DNA of 42,805 nucleotides from assembly GCA_000513555.1 (NCBI GenBank), contig ALYD01000028.1, positions 1 to 42,805 on the forward strand. Direction: 5' to 3'. Shown in pieces: positions 8,272 to 17,144 of this stretch. Position 1 is the stretch's first letter. Every line of letters starts with the position of its first letter. The DNA comes from Lachnospiraceae bacterium JC7 (GTDB lineage: Bacteria; Bacillota; Clostridia; Lachnospirales; Lachnospiraceae). The notes under the pieces are model-generated. The model was given only the letters and a program-made list of their open reading frames with translations, made no database searches and was not told the origin of the DNA. The position numbers were made by a program, and so were the translations under genes.

Positions 8272-10791
8272 CAGTTTGTTAAGATTCTTTATATTTCTGG
8301 AAATCTGTTCTGCCAGCCCTATGATCTCTGCTTCAGAAACCGGTTTTTCCATGTATCCGTTTATGAGCCCTCTTTTCTTCGCTTCGACTATGTCTCTGTT
8401 GATGCTGTCGGCCATGATTATCCTTAGAGAATCCTTACTGTCCGAAAATTCAGACATAAAGATCTCGATTCCGGAGTAATTTCCAACATTTTCATCTATC
8501 AAAACTATGTCCGGCACCATACGCTGAAGCTCCTTATGAAGCTCCTCTATGGAATCGCACATCACGGCGTTGATACTCTCCCTTGCATCAAGTCCGTCCT
8601 TAAGAAGAGAAAGAATCTTGTGGTTATCATCCACCACCATTACATTGATCTTCCTGACCTTCATCTTCTGAGGCTGCTTTGCGAGGCCAATGTCTCCCTC
8701 TCCGCTTCTGTCATGTCCCAGTATCACATCGACCTGCATCTTTTCTGCCTCAAAGAAGTCCGTCATGGCATCCCGGGATTTTTTTATGAGGCTGCCCCCC
8801 TTTTGCTCATTGCCCTGAACCTCTATAACAGGGAAGTAAACATAGAAGGTGGTTCCCTTACCGATCTCGGAGTCGATATGAATCATCCCCTTATGTTCCT
8901 CCACTATCTGTTCCGCCAGAGACAGTCCGAGTCCGGTCCCTTCTCCAGGCTTTTTCGTGGTATAGAAAGGCTCAAATATCTGTTTACGAACATTTTCACT
9001 CATACCTACACCATTATCACCTATTTCGAACACGAGGTATCTCCTGAATACCTTATCCTTTGAGAACTCCTTTATGCTGATGTCCGACTGTTCCTTAACG
9101 TATGCCTTAAGCTTTAGCTTTCCCTCCTCTTTATTCGACATGGCCTGAATGCCGTTTACCGTGATATTCAAAAGGACCTGGTTTATCTGAGTACTGTTGC
9201 CAAGAATATATTCGTTCTTTACATCATTTTTCTTTTCTATCTCTACAGACTCGGGACATATGGACTCTGCCATCCTGAAAAACCTGTTCACAAGCTTAGA
9301 TGCCTCCAGATTCCGGAAAATGGTCTCGACATTTTTTCTGCTCATGGCTGACATCTGATGGACTACATCCTTTGCCTTCTCTGAAGCCTGAAGTATCTCT
9401 CTTGCACTGTCATACTCATCGGAATCCTCAGGCAGTGACAGCATGAGAAGCTCCGCATGGCCCATGATCGGAGTAAGGAAATTGTTGAACTCGTGAGCTA
9501 TTCCTCCAGTCATGGTACCCATGATCTGCAGCCTCTGCTGATGGGCGATGGCATTCTCACTTCTGTGCATCTCCTCCAGCACCTGATTAAGATTCTTGAG
9601 ATAATCTATTTCATGGGACGCTCTGTTGTTTGCTGATATCAGACGGAGAATACCTACAGAAGCGCACACAAACACCAGAAGTATCCCCGTAGCAACCATG
9701 ACTATACCCTGAAATCCCTCGAGTATGGGCTGGTAGTAATCATCGTAATCCACCACTGCGCTGACTATCCAGAAGTCATCTCCTATTCTGACAGGACTGT
9801 AACCGCTTATCTTTCTGACTCTCGGAACCTCATCCTCCATCCACCAGTAGGAGTAGTAATCCGCGACTCCTTCCTCTCCACGATTCTGCTTATCCAGAAG
9901 CCTCTCAAGACTCTGGTAATCAAGATCCGGAAACATTTCCATTCTGCCGGAGATCACGCTTATACCCCACTGCTCCTTTGACGGATGCATGAGCATGAGA
10001 TTCTCGGAGTTTTTGATAACTATGTATCCGTTTGTACCTATGTGTACATCCGAAAGAAGATTGTCATAGTATCTGTCTTCATCTATCATGTAGCAGACAT
10101 AGCTTACATAAGAATCTGTCTGAGAACTGTCATCCGACACGATCCCTGACGGATGCTTTTTTCGGGAGGATACTTCTTTTATTGGATTTTCTATCCTTTT
10201 TTTGAAAATGAGAACATCTCTGTTGTTCCAGTCTAAAGAAACTTCTTCATTTTCCGCCTTCTCCGGGGTCAGGTCTACATGCCCCTGCCAAAGAGTGATT
10301 CCGTTACCGGCGTCCGATATCATCTGGAGATCATTTATCTTAAATAACTCATCCGAATCATTTTCAGGATCATCTGCCGAAGGCTTCAGAGCTTTAACGA
10401 TCTTTCCGTTCTCATCCTCTATGTAGACATTCAAAGCGAGGTCGATTCCGTTTTCGAGATACTGTCTTAAAATTTCATCATTATCCTTTTCTTCAATGAT
10501 GGAGGAAAAAAGCTCCAGCTCCTTTATGTAATTTTCCATATCGGCGCTTACATTCCTGCTGATAGTTCTGGCCATCAGAAGAAGCTGGTCCTGCTGATTC
10601 TTCATAAGCTCATTTTTGTAATCATGAAACACCTTAAGTCCTGTCATGAGCAGTATAAAGGTACTCAGGATTCCTACAATTGCGAGGATCATATACTTAA
10701 GACTCATCTTTGTTTTTTTCCTGATCCATGCCTTCAATATTTCATCATATCTTGCCTGTATGGTACTTTTCTTCATATTGTCTTTTGCCAT
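8269..10791 (-). CDS. Hybrid sensor histidine kinase with dCache sensor and C-terminal receiver
   Basis: This is an 840-residue membrane sensor. A first membrane helix (about 32-52) and a second (about 360-385) bracket a large extracytoplasmic region of double-Cache type. The cytoplasmic part holds a HisKA domain with the phospho-accepting His433 in GGIAHEFNNFLTPI. A HATPase domain follows, with an N-box (NITVNGIQAM), GDNGVGM and the GTGLGLSL lid. A receiver domain near the end has VVDD, the acceptor Asp in IVLIDENVG and the conserved Lys in MEKP. The ATG at 10791 is preferred over the GTG at 10803, because GGTGGG precedes the ATG and nothing precedes the GTG. It is divergent from an OmpR-type regulator and lies upstream of the citrate transporter, suggesting organic-acid sensing. 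The ligand is unknown. Confidence 0.9.
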   Translation of the reverse strand: MAKDNMKKSTIQARYDEILKAWIRKKTKMSLKYMILAIVGILSTFILLMTGLKVFHDYKNELMKNQQDQLLLMARTISRNVSADMENYIKELELFSSIIEEKDNDEILRQYLENGIDLALNVYIEDENGKIVKALKPSADDPENDSDELFKINDLQMISDAGNGITLWQGHVDLTPEKAENEEVSLDWNNRDVLIFKKRIENPIKEVSSRKKHPSGIVSDDSSQTDSYVSYVCYMIDEDRYYDNLLSDVHIGTNGYIVIKNSENLMLMHPSKEQWGISVISGRMEMFPDLDYQSLERLLDKQNRGEEGVADYYSYWWMEDEVPRVRKISGYSPVRIGDDFWIVSAVVDYDDYYQPILEGFQGIVMVATGILLVFVCASVGILRLISANNRASHEIDYLKNLNQVLEEMHRSENAIAHQQRLQIMGTMTGGIAHEFNNFLTPIMGHAELLMLSLPEDSDEYDSAREILQASEKAKDVVHQMSAMSRKNVETIFRNLEASKLVNRFFRMAESICPESVEIEKKNDVKNEYILGNSTQINQVLLNITVNGIQAMSNKEEGKLKLKAYVKEQSDISIKEFSKDKVFRRYLVFEIGDNGVGMSENVRKQIFEPFYTTKKPGEGTGLGLSLAEQIVEEHKGMIHIDSEIGKGTTFYVYFPVIEVQGNEQKGGSLIKKSRDAMTDFFEAEKMQVDVILGHDRSGEGDIGLAKQPQKMKVRKINVMVVDDNHKILSLLKDGLDARESINAVMCDSIEELHKELQRMVPDIVLIDENVGNYSGIEIFMSEFSDSKDSLRIIMADSINRDIVEAKKRGLINGYMEKPVSEAEIIGLAEQISRNIKNLNKL

Positions 10792-10862
10792 ATATAAACC
10801 CACCGATTATTTTTTAGGAGATTCACATTATATTTAACGCCATCATCCAGCAGTTTTAAGCG

Positions 10863-10879
10863 ATAACGATTATAACGAT
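10863..10879 (+). promoter_or_regulatory. Tandem repeats upstream of the response-regulator promoter
   Basis: ATAACGAT occurs twice with a 9-bp period (10863-10870 and 10872-10879), ending eight bases before the -35 box of the response-regulator promoter. OmpR-type regulators bind direct repeats beside -35 boxes, so autoregulation is plausible. The same motif was not seen in front of the citrate transporter. Confidence 0.4.
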
Positions 10880-10887
10880 TCTTCTAT

Positions 10888-10916
10888 TTGACGAACTATA
10901 CCATATAATTTAGAAT
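10888..10916 (+). promoter_or_regulatory. Sigma-A promoter of the response-regulator gene
   Basis: TTGACG (10888-10893), a 17-base spacer and TAGAAT (10911-10916) match the vegetative consensus at five of six positions in each box. The predicted start lies about 40 bp before the ATG at 10961. Confidence 0.6.
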
Positions 10917-10960
10917 ATAGCCTTAATGTTTATTAAGATTTGGATGGGAAAAGGTGTGAT

Positions 10961-11659
10961 ATGTCCGATAAAGTTTTGATTGTTGATGATGATGTAAACA
11001 TTTGCAGACTGCTTGAAAAGGTAATGAGAAGTAATGAGATCACTTCCGAGACGGCAAATTCCGGTCAGGAGGCTCTCATGAAGATATCCTCAGGAATGTA
11101 TGACCTTATTTTGATGGATGTAACTCTCGGAGATATGGAAGGCTTCGATGTCATCAAAAAAATAAGAGCCGATCATATTTCAACACCTATAATCATCATA
11201 TCCGGACGAAACGAAGATTACGACTCGGTCTACGGCCTTTCCATAGGTGCTGACGATTACATTACTAAACCCTTCCGGCCTATGATACTTGGCGCCAAGG
11301 TCAAGGCTCTCATCAGAAGGAACCGACAGGCCATGTCCCAGAACATCGATACAGGGAGTACGATACTCACTGTCGGACAGTTTTCCTATGATACATCATC
11401 TATGCGGTTCTATAAGGGATCGGAAGAGCTTTTCCTTTCTTCCAAGGAAGCTGCACTCCTTCTCCTTTTTCTGAAGAATCCACAGCAGGTATTTAATAAA
11501 GACGTTATCTATGATCATGTCTGGGGCAATTCCATTGCCGTTGACGATAACGCCATCATGGTTTATATCAACAGACTGCGGAGCAAGGTAGAAGAGGACT
11601 CAAAAAAGCCCACGCACATTTTAACTGTACGTGGACTCGGATATAGATTTATTCCATGA
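10961..11659 (+). CDS. OmpR/PhoB-type response regulator
   Basis: This 232-residue cytoplasmic transcription factor has a receiver domain (about 1-120) with the acidic pair in VLIVDDD, acceptor Asp53 in LILMDVTLGD and Lys103 in ITKPFRP. A winged-helix DNA-binding domain follows (about 135-232) with the family pattern SSKEAALLLLFLKNP and a C-terminal GLGYRFIP. The ATG at 10961 has AAGGTG upstream; an in-frame TTG at 10940 does not. It is divergent from the hybrid kinase and is its most likely phosphotransfer partner, although the kinase has its own receiver. The end overlaps the convergent glycosyltransferase gene by 11 bp, so no terminator separates them. Confidence 0.92.
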   Translation: MSDKVLIVDDDVNICRLLEKVMRSNEITSETANSGQEALMKISSGMYDLILMDVTLGDMEGFDVIKKIRADHISTPIIIISGRNEDYDSVYGLSIGADDYITKPFRPMILGAKVKALIRRNRQAMSQNIDTGSTILTVGQFSYDTSSMRFYKGSEELFLSSKEAALLLLFLKNPQQVFNKDVIYDHVWGNSIAVDDNAIMVYINRLRSKVEEDSKKPTHILTVRGLGYRFIP

Positions 11660-12821
11660 TCTCCAAAAGCTGTTTTATCCTCGCATCTGTACCATCATTT
11701 TCCATAACATGATGATGACCGTTCATTGCGATGATCTCAGCTTCCTTTGGATTAGCCAAAAGCCACATGATATCCTGAACCGCCTTCTCGATATGGTTAA
11801 GATCGAAAAGCATAATATCGATGCCATCAATATAGTTCTCTTCAAGATAAGTCGAAGTATCCGAAACACAGACCGCTCCATTCATCATTCCCGCAAAGGG
11901 TTTCTCACTGCTGCCCTTTTTGAACCACGGCATAATGCTCAAATCTATCTTCGCATCTCCCACCAGCTTATGACATTCTGCCGGACTAACCCGCTCATGT
12001 ATTCGAATATTATCTGAGAAAGGTCTTTCTTCATCCACCCATCCGGTACCATATACATCAACCTTTATATCTGCCATATCAAGGGCATGCATGACCATAA
12101 GCTTATATTCTCTTCTGACTATATCTTCAACACATCTTGATACCTGTCTGTTGACAAAGAGGTCATATAATGTTTCAGTTCCACAATCAAACCCGTTTTC
12201 ATTCAGATATTTCTCCACTGCATCTTCTGCAGTCAATGATGGATCATCAAATATATATCCTATTGCTTCTTCATACATCTTCATCCCATTATCAGGAAGA
12301 AACTCAACATCAGCTACAGCCTCATGGGAGTTCTGACAGTTACCGCAATACAAAACATCCATGCTTCTTTCATGAAAAGGTTTGATCGTATCCACCTCCT
12401 TAACACCACTGTCAGGAAGGTATATCACTTCTTTAACTTTCGGGTAAAACCTTTTTACAAAATCCGCATGATTCTGGTCAAGACAGATCACATGGAGATT
12501 TTGTATAGGATTTTTCAGACTGTCATCATAATTTCTCGGATGATCAAGTAAAAAATCATATACATTTATCCCATATTTTTCCCATATGTTCCCTGAGTCA
12601 TCAGATAGCAAAAGGCCACAATTATTATAACAGAGCATAGAACAGCTCCCACTATTCAGCATCTCCATTAACTCTTCGTCTGTTTCTGTAATGGTGTCAA
12701 AAAGAAGCTCTTTGACATGTATATCCGGCACCTTTTTTAAAGCCTTGATCCATTGTTCTGAAAAATAATTTATTAGATTATTATAAGATTCCGAGACAGA
12801 ACAAATTATTATGTTATGCAT
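11649..12821 (-). CDS. CgeB-like glycosyltransferase family protein
   Basis: This 390-residue cytoplasmic protein resembles the CgeB/DUF3880 group of GT-B fold glycosyltransferases. Its C-terminal third carries the sugar-nucleotide-domain pattern VDVYGTGW, then a long helix-turn with IDLSIMPWFKKGSSEKPFAG and MMNGAVCVSDT, followed by the typical tail with LFDLNHIEKAVQDIMWLLAN. The ATG at 12821 is chosen because GGAGG lies seven bases upstream; the in-frame start at 12836 would include that site. It is convergent with the response-regulator gene and overlaps its 3' end by 11 bp. Two related proteins lie in the flagellar region at 33938-36273. Substrate and acceptor are unknown. Confidence 0.65.
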   Translation of the reverse strand: MHNIIICSVSESYNNLINYFSEQWIKALKKVPDIHVKELLFDTITETDEELMEMLNSGSCSMLCYNNCGLLLSDDSGNIWEKYGINVYDFLLDHPRNYDDSLKNPIQNLHVICLDQNHADFVKRFYPKVKEVIYLPDSGVKEVDTIKPFHERSMDVLYCGNCQNSHEAVADVEFLPDNGMKMYEEAIGYIFDDPSLTAEDAVEKYLNENGFDCGTETLYDLFVNRQVSRCVEDIVRREYKLMVMHALDMADIKVDVYGTGWVDEERPFSDNIRIHERVSPAECHKLVGDAKIDLSIMPWFKKGSSEKPFAGMMNGAVCVSDTSTYLEENYIDGIDIMLFDLNHIEKAVQDIMWLLANPKEAEIIAMNGHHHVMENDGTDARIKQLLEIME

Positions 12822-12908
12822 AATTGTCCTCCACATATCAATATTTTAGCCTATAGTTCTACATCGGCTATTCAGGACAATTATTAAGCAGTCTTTAATC
12901 TTTTTTAT

Positions 12909-13493
12909 TCATTTTTTGCTTATCACTACCTCATTTAATTCGCGCTTCGGCACATAATGAATACCTTTTTCATCGCGGTAATAATTTATGTTTCCATCCT
13001 TCGGAACATCCACGATCTTCACAGTTTCCGTCGGCTCACCAAGTGCTATTACAAGAAGAGGCATGAGATTTTCCGAAAGTCCGAGATATTCGGTAAGCGG
13101 ATCGAGTCCAAAGTTTCTTATCATGAGCCCCCCAAGCCCCTTTTCCGTTGCTGCCAAAAGCAGAGTCTGAGCTGCTATTCCAACGTCGATCATAACAGCC
13201 TGTGTATTTGGCTGTATTTTTTTGTCCTGTAATATAATTACAAAAGCTGTAGGATGTGTTCCCTCCTTCGGAAGATGAAGTTCCGGAAGGGCGCCTCCCC
13301 ATTTTGTGCGGCTGAGTATACCTTCAACCTCATCCTTTTCCGACGCAACGTAATATTTCAGAGGCTGCTTATTGGCAGCAGAACCCGTGATGCGCGCAGC
13401 ATCGATCAGTTCAAAAAGCTCTTCCTTACTTACTTTTCTATCCTCATTGTATCCTCTGAAGCTTCTGTTCTTAAGTACCAGATCTTTAAACAT
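12909..13493 (-). CDS. Nitroreductase family flavoprotein
   Basis: This 194-residue FMN-dependent oxidoreductase has the family start FKDLVLKNRSFRGYN, with an FMN-phosphate-binding Arg-Ser-x-Arg pattern. GSAANKQPLKYYV lies near residue 40, and LLLAATEKGLGGLMIRNFG around residue 115, where the flavin isoalloxazine is usually contacted. Family members reduce nitro compounds or quinones with NAD(P)H; the physiological substrate is not evident. GGGAGG precedes two adjacent ATG codons (13496 and 13493); 13493 has the better spacing. The divergent LysR gene is the obvious candidate regulator. Confidence 0.85.
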   Translation of the reverse strand: MFKDLVLKNRSFRGYNEDRKVSKEELFELIDAARITGSAANKQPLKYYVASEKDEVEGILSRTKWGGALPELHLPKEGTHPTAFVIILQDKKIQPNTQAVMIDVGIAAQTLLLAATEKGLGGLMIRNFGLDPLTEYLGLSENLMPLLVIALGEPTETVKIVDVPKDGNINYYRDEKGIHYVPKRELNEVVISKK

Positions 13494-13569
13494 CATGTCA
13501 CCTCCCACGTCTCTCGTTCCATAGTTTGTTGATACTCCTGTTTTTAAACCACAGCGTATTGCTATGGAT

Positions 13570-13604
13570 AATTATAAATCAAATTTTATATTCTTATTAT
13601 AATT
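13570..13604. promoter_or_regulatory. Inverted repeat in the nitroreductase/LysR divergent region
   Basis: AATTATAA (13570-13577) and TTATAATT (13597-13604) form a perfect eight-base inverted repeat with a 19-base spacer. It sits between the divergent genes, where LysR proteins usually bind. Both arms are A/T only, so chance is a real possibility. Confidence 0.3.
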
Positions 13605-13610
13605 TTTAGA

Positions 13611-13638
13611 TTTCCAAGCCATTACTTCGTGATAGAAT
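13611..13638 (+). promoter_or_regulatory. Possible promoter of the LysR gene at 13684
   Basis: TTTCCA (13611-13616), a 16-base spacer and TAGAAT (13633-13638) are a moderate match to the vegetative consensus, starting transcription about 40 bp before the ATG. Confidence 0.35.
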
Positions 13639-13683
13639 ATAGGAAATTACAATGACTCTTTGTTTTATAAAAAGGTATTACCT

Positions 13684-14622
13684 ATGACAACCAGAGAACT
13701 TTTATATGTAAAAACCGTTGCTGATACTCACAATATTTCAAAAGCCGCAAAGAAACTTTTTGTTGCCCAGCCTTCCCTGTCCCAGTCACTACAGCGGATA
13801 GAGGAATCTATCGGAACAAAGATCTTTATCAGAGGCTCAGAAGGCCTCAAGCTCACTTATGCCGGTGAAAGATATTATCAGATGGCCTGTAAGATACTGA
13901 AGATCTATGATGATTTCGAATCCGAGATAAGTGACATGAACGATCTGAAGACCGGGCACATAAGTTTCGGTATCACCAATCATTTGGGTGCCATTATTCT
14001 GCCCATGGTCATCCCTCAGTTTAAGGATGAATGTCCCGGCATAGATCTCGACATATTTGAAGGTTCAACTGAACTTCAGGAGGAAAAGCTCATATCCGGA
14101 GATCTTGATTTTTCAGTTATGCATGCCCCAGTAGAAGGAACCGAGGCCAATCCTTCTCTCAATTATGAGATTCTTGCCAGACACCCTTTTGTACTTGCTA
14201 TCTCAAGTAAAAATCCTCTTGTGAAGCAGGCTGTGCCCATGGAGGGCTATACTTATCCTGTTTTGGACGTAAAGCTACTTGCCGACCAGCCCCTTTTAAC
14301 CCTTTTAAAGGAGCAGCGTATCCGTCATGTCACGGATTCTGTTCTCAAGAAAGCAGGTATTCATCCGGAAATCAAATTCGTATCCAGAAACTATATGACA
14401 CTTGAAAAGCTTGCTGCAGAGGACATTGGTTTCACCCTTCTGCCTTCGGATTATGTCAATGTCAACAAGTACGACAATCCGCCTGTCTTTCTGTCCATAG
14501 ACAAAAAATATTCCGCTTACTGGAGCCTTTGTATAACCACTCTTAAAGGGGCCTTCCTTTCAAGAGCCGATGATCGTTTCATACAGATCATAAGAGATAA
14601 GATGTCTACAAGAGAAAGATAA
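13684..14622 (+). CDS. LysR family transcriptional regulator
   Basis: This 312-residue protein has the canonical LysR N-terminal helix-turn-helix, with ISKAAKKLFVAQPSLSQSLQRIEESIG at about residues 18-44, and a two-lobed effector-binding domain (about 92-300). The ATG at 13684 has AAAGG eight bases upstream; the alternative TTG at 13660 has no ribosome site. It is divergent from the nitroreductase gene, the classic layout of a LysR regulator and its target. The effector is unknown. Its stop codon lies just before the 14625-14655 hairpin. Confidence 0.9.
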   Translation: MTTRELLYVKTVADTHNISKAAKKLFVAQPSLSQSLQRIEESIGTKIFIRGSEGLKLTYAGERYYQMACKILKIYDDFESEISDMNDLKTGHISFGITNHLGAIILPMVIPQFKDECPGIDLDIFEGSTELQEEKLISGDLDFSVMHAPVEGTEANPSLNYEILARHPFVLAISSKNPLVKQAVPMEGYTYPVLDVKLLADQPLLTLLKEQRIRHVTDSVLKKAGIHPEIKFVSRNYMTLEKLAAEDIGFTLLPSDYVNVNKYDNPPVFLSIDKKYSAYWSLCITTLKGAFLSRADDRFIQIIRDKMSTRER

Positions 14623-14655
14623 AAAAGCCGCCGGAGTACAAAACTCCGGCGGCTT
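14621..14655. terminator. Strong terminator between convergent genes
   Basis: AAGCCGCCGGAGT (14625-14637) pairs perfectly with ACTCCGGCGGCTT (14643-14655). On the minus strand the stem is followed by a T-run, so it is an intrinsic terminator for the YitT gene. The plus strand lacks a clear T-run, but the hairpin may still end LysR transcription. Confidence 0.85.
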
Positions 14656-14675
14656 AACTGTTAGATCCTCAACAA

Positions 14676-15554
14676 TCAGTCCTTAGGCTTCATATAGAAC
14701 CTTCCGGACAACTCTGCTGTTCTTATGGAATTAACAAAAGCACAAGGATCGATCTCCTTTACCTTTATCATGACCTTTTTCGCATCGTCTGCACCGATCA
14801 CAGAATAAACCACATGATACTGTTTATGCTCATGAGACCCCTGTGCCGTCATTATGGATGCACCGTGATGACACACATCATAGATCATTTGAGCTATTTC
14901 TTCAGGCTTCTGTGTAATAATCAAAAGCGTCTGCCTCTGATAAGCTCTGTAAAGAGTATGCAGAGTCTGAGTTGAAACATACTGGAAAACTATGGAATAA
15001 AGAGCCTTATCCCATCCGAACAGTAATCCTGCAGCAACCAGTATGATAACATTAAATCCGAGCACCAGATTCCATGTTTCCATCCCCTTCTTCTGACTGA
15101 GATATATAGCTATGAAATCCGTTCCTCCGGAAGTCGCATCCACACTTAGACACATACTTACCACAACTCCGTTTATTATTCCACCGAAGATAGCGATAAG
15201 AAGGGTATCATAGGTTATGACATGTTCAGGAATAAGATCTGTAAAAAAACCCGAGCAGACGATCATGACCAATGAAAACAATGTAAACTTTTTACCAATA
15301 AATCTAAAACCGATATACACCGGAATGGCATTCAGCGTGAAATTAATTACGGAATACGGGAGCTCCCTCGGTAGATACAACTGGCTTATTCTCTGAATAA
15401 GTACCGTAAGTCCGGTTGCCCCTCCCGGATATAAACCACCTGTCCTGACAAATATCTTGACATTGACCGCCATCAGTATCGATGCCAGCACAACAACTAT
15501 AAGTCTTTTCAGATCCCTCATATAATCGAACTTCATAGTCATGCTCTTTTCCAT
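14676..15554 (-). CDS. YitT family membrane protein with C-terminal DUF2179 domain
   Basis: This 292-residue protein has about five to six membrane helices (residues 15-205) with the repeated glycine-rich pattern of the YitT family: GGLYPGGATGLTVLIQRISQ near residue 40 and SVDATSGGTDFIAIYLSQKKG near residue 150. A cytoplasmic DUF2179 domain follows (about 215-285). YitT proteins are widespread in Firmicutes, but their biochemical function is not established. The start is uncertain: ATG codons at 15554, 15542 and 15536 are all in frame and none has a strong ribosome site. It is a single-gene unit with its own terminator. Confidence 0.88.
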   Translation of the reverse strand: MEKSMTMKFDYMRDLKRLIVVVLASILMAVNVKIFVRTGGLYPGGATGLTVLIQRISQLYLPRELPYSVINFTLNAIPVYIGFRFIGKKFTLFSLVMIVCSGFFTDLIPEHVITYDTLLIAIFGGIINGVVVSMCLSVDATSGGTDFIAIYLSQKKGMETWNLVLGFNVIILVAAGLLFGWDKALYSIVFQYVSTQTLHTLYRAYQRQTLLIITQKPEEIAQMIYDVCHHGASIMTAQGSHEHKQYHVVYSVIGADDAKKVMIKVKEIDPCAFVNSIRTAELSGRFYMKPKD

Positions 15555-15679
15555 ATCATTAAATGTAATAACCGGTATATTTTATAGTTATAACCAATAT
15601 ACATATCTAGCTTAACCCAGTGTTATCCTTCAATACAATACTCTCCATTTGTTTGAAAGTCCAGCGGGTTTTCACTTAT

Positions 15680-15694
15680 TTAACTTGAAGTTAA
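15680..15694. repeat. Short perfect palindrome upstream of the YitT gene
   Basis: TTAACTT-G-AAGTTAA lies about 125 bp upstream of the YitT gene start and just beyond the GGDEF terminator. It could be an operator, but no regulator can be assigned. Confidence 0.3.
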
Positions 15695-15703
15695 TATTCT
15701 TAC

Positions 15704-15732
15704 AAAAAAACAGAAGAGGTCCTCCTCTTCTG
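15704..15732 (-). terminator. Intrinsic terminator of the GGDEF gene
   Basis: CAGAAGAGG (15711-15719) pairs with CCTCTTCTG (15724-15732), and on the minus strand a seven-base T-run follows the stem. Confidence 0.85.
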
Positions 15733-15770
15733 CTCTTTGTAAACCTATCCAACCATTTCCAGTGAACTCT

Positions 15771-16949
15771 TTACTTTGCTATGTTTTGTTTTTTTTCTTC
15801 GTAAAGCATAGCATCTGCTCTCTCTATGAGACCACCGATGCTTCCTTTGTCAGTATTCTTAATATACCTGGTCCATCCGATGGAAACGTCCATCTTAAAC
15901 GAAAGCTGTTCAGCAATTATAGCCTTGTCAAGGAATGAATGAATCTCATCACTGATCCTCTCAACCTCATGTTTATCTGAGGTCTCCACAACGACTATGA
16001 ACTCATCCCCTCCGAACCTTGCCACAAATCTATTGGGTCCATGGGAACAGACCCGCTTCAAAACCTTCGCAAGAACCTTCAGGGCACGGTCACCTTCATT
16101 ATGTCCATAGGTATCGTTTATCTTCTTAAAGCTATCGATATCCATGATCATAAGATATAGTCCCAAAGCTCCTGATGCCTTTGAAGAATTCATTTTAGCC
16201 GACATGAATCTGTAAAGCTCGTTTCTGTTATTAAGCTTTGTGAGAGGATCCAGAGAAACCAGATCGTCTGTAAAATCTATGTATATAAGAAGTAATGCTA
16301 TAGTCAATCCGAAACAGAGAAATGGTATCCTCGTGTGGAAAACCTGCATGATTCCGAGACCCACCGGAAATACCGGGAAGAATCCTATCGCTTTATACAT
16401 ATTTCTCTTGGCATAATTCTCTGCCAGAACAGCCAGGTATATAGCCCTGATAGCAACTACTATAGGATATATAATAATCAAAAGAACAAGCAGAGGATAT
16501 AAAGGCGCTGTAACCAGTTCTCCATTTCCATCCACATAAATATACATCTTATGTAAAGGTGTAGTCATAATGGCTGCAACATTTAGTATAAACGGAACAG
16601 CTGTCAGAAAACGCACCCTGGGTTCTTCTATCTTTTTATTGCCCTCATACAGTACCATAAAGTAGGACACAACGTATGATATGCAGGAAGCAGCCAGATA
16701 GTAAACCATATTTGTAAGGTACAGTAAAAACGGAGTAGGATTTATCTTCCCACTGTCGACAAGCACCCAAAACATATCTGTCATGAGATAGAACATCGCC
16801 GTCGCCAGTGTGTTTCCGAAAAACATCTGTCGCCGTTGTCGATCAACACTATGACTGGTTTTAAAATACAGAATCAGCAAAATCAACACGCAGAATGCAT
16901 TTGCCTCTATATAGTAAAACGCATAATCGCCCACTAAATCGTTTATCAT
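15771..16949 (-). CDS. Membrane-bound diguanylate cyclase (GGDEF)
   Basis: This 392-residue protein makes cyclic di-GMP from two GTP. The N-terminal half has about seven to eight membrane helices (residues 15-225) and probably acts as the sensor; the C-terminal GGDEF domain spans about 232-390. The catalytic loop is intact (FGGDEF at 312-317), as is the metal-binding region MIMDIDSFKKINDTYGH. The usual RxxD product-inhibition site, five residues before the GGDEF motif, is replaced by GPNR, so feedback inhibition is probably absent. The start is supported by GGGGA upstream. It sits in the same neighbourhood as an HD-GYP hydrolase gene (19771-20874), so synthesis and breakdown of c-di-GMP are encoded near each other beside motility genes. 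Confidence 0.92.
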   Translation of the reverse strand: MINDLVGDYAFYYIEANAFCVLILLILYFKTSHSVDRQRRQMFFGNTLATAMFYLMTDMFWVLVDSGKINPTPFLLYLTNMVYYLAASCISYVVSYFMVLYEGNKKIEEPRVRFLTAVPFILNVAAIMTTPLHKMYIYVDGNGELVTAPLYPLLVLLIIIYPIVVAIRAIYLAVLAENYAKRNMYKAIGFFPVFPVGLGIMQVFHTRIPFLCFGLTIALLLIYIDFTDDLVSLDPLTKLNNRNELYRFMSAKMNSSKASGALGLYLMIMDIDSFKKINDTYGHNEGDRALKVLAKVLKRVCSHGPNRFVARFGGDEFIVVVETSDKHEVERISDEIHSFLDKAIIAEQLSFKMDVSIGWTRYIKNTDKGSIGGLIERADAMLYEEKKQNIAK

Positions 16950-17144
16950 TAACTTCCCCTATATCCTTAAAAAATCTTAGATACATTGCTAAAATCATAA
17001 GTGATATACAAGTTCCTGTCAAACGCAATCTCTTTTATCTGCGACGAAATTTTGCAGTCATTTTGTATATTTTTGCCTATAGACATTATATCCGCCTTAT
17101 CAACATGTATCGTCTGCAAAAGCAGGCTTCGAAAGACATCCCCC

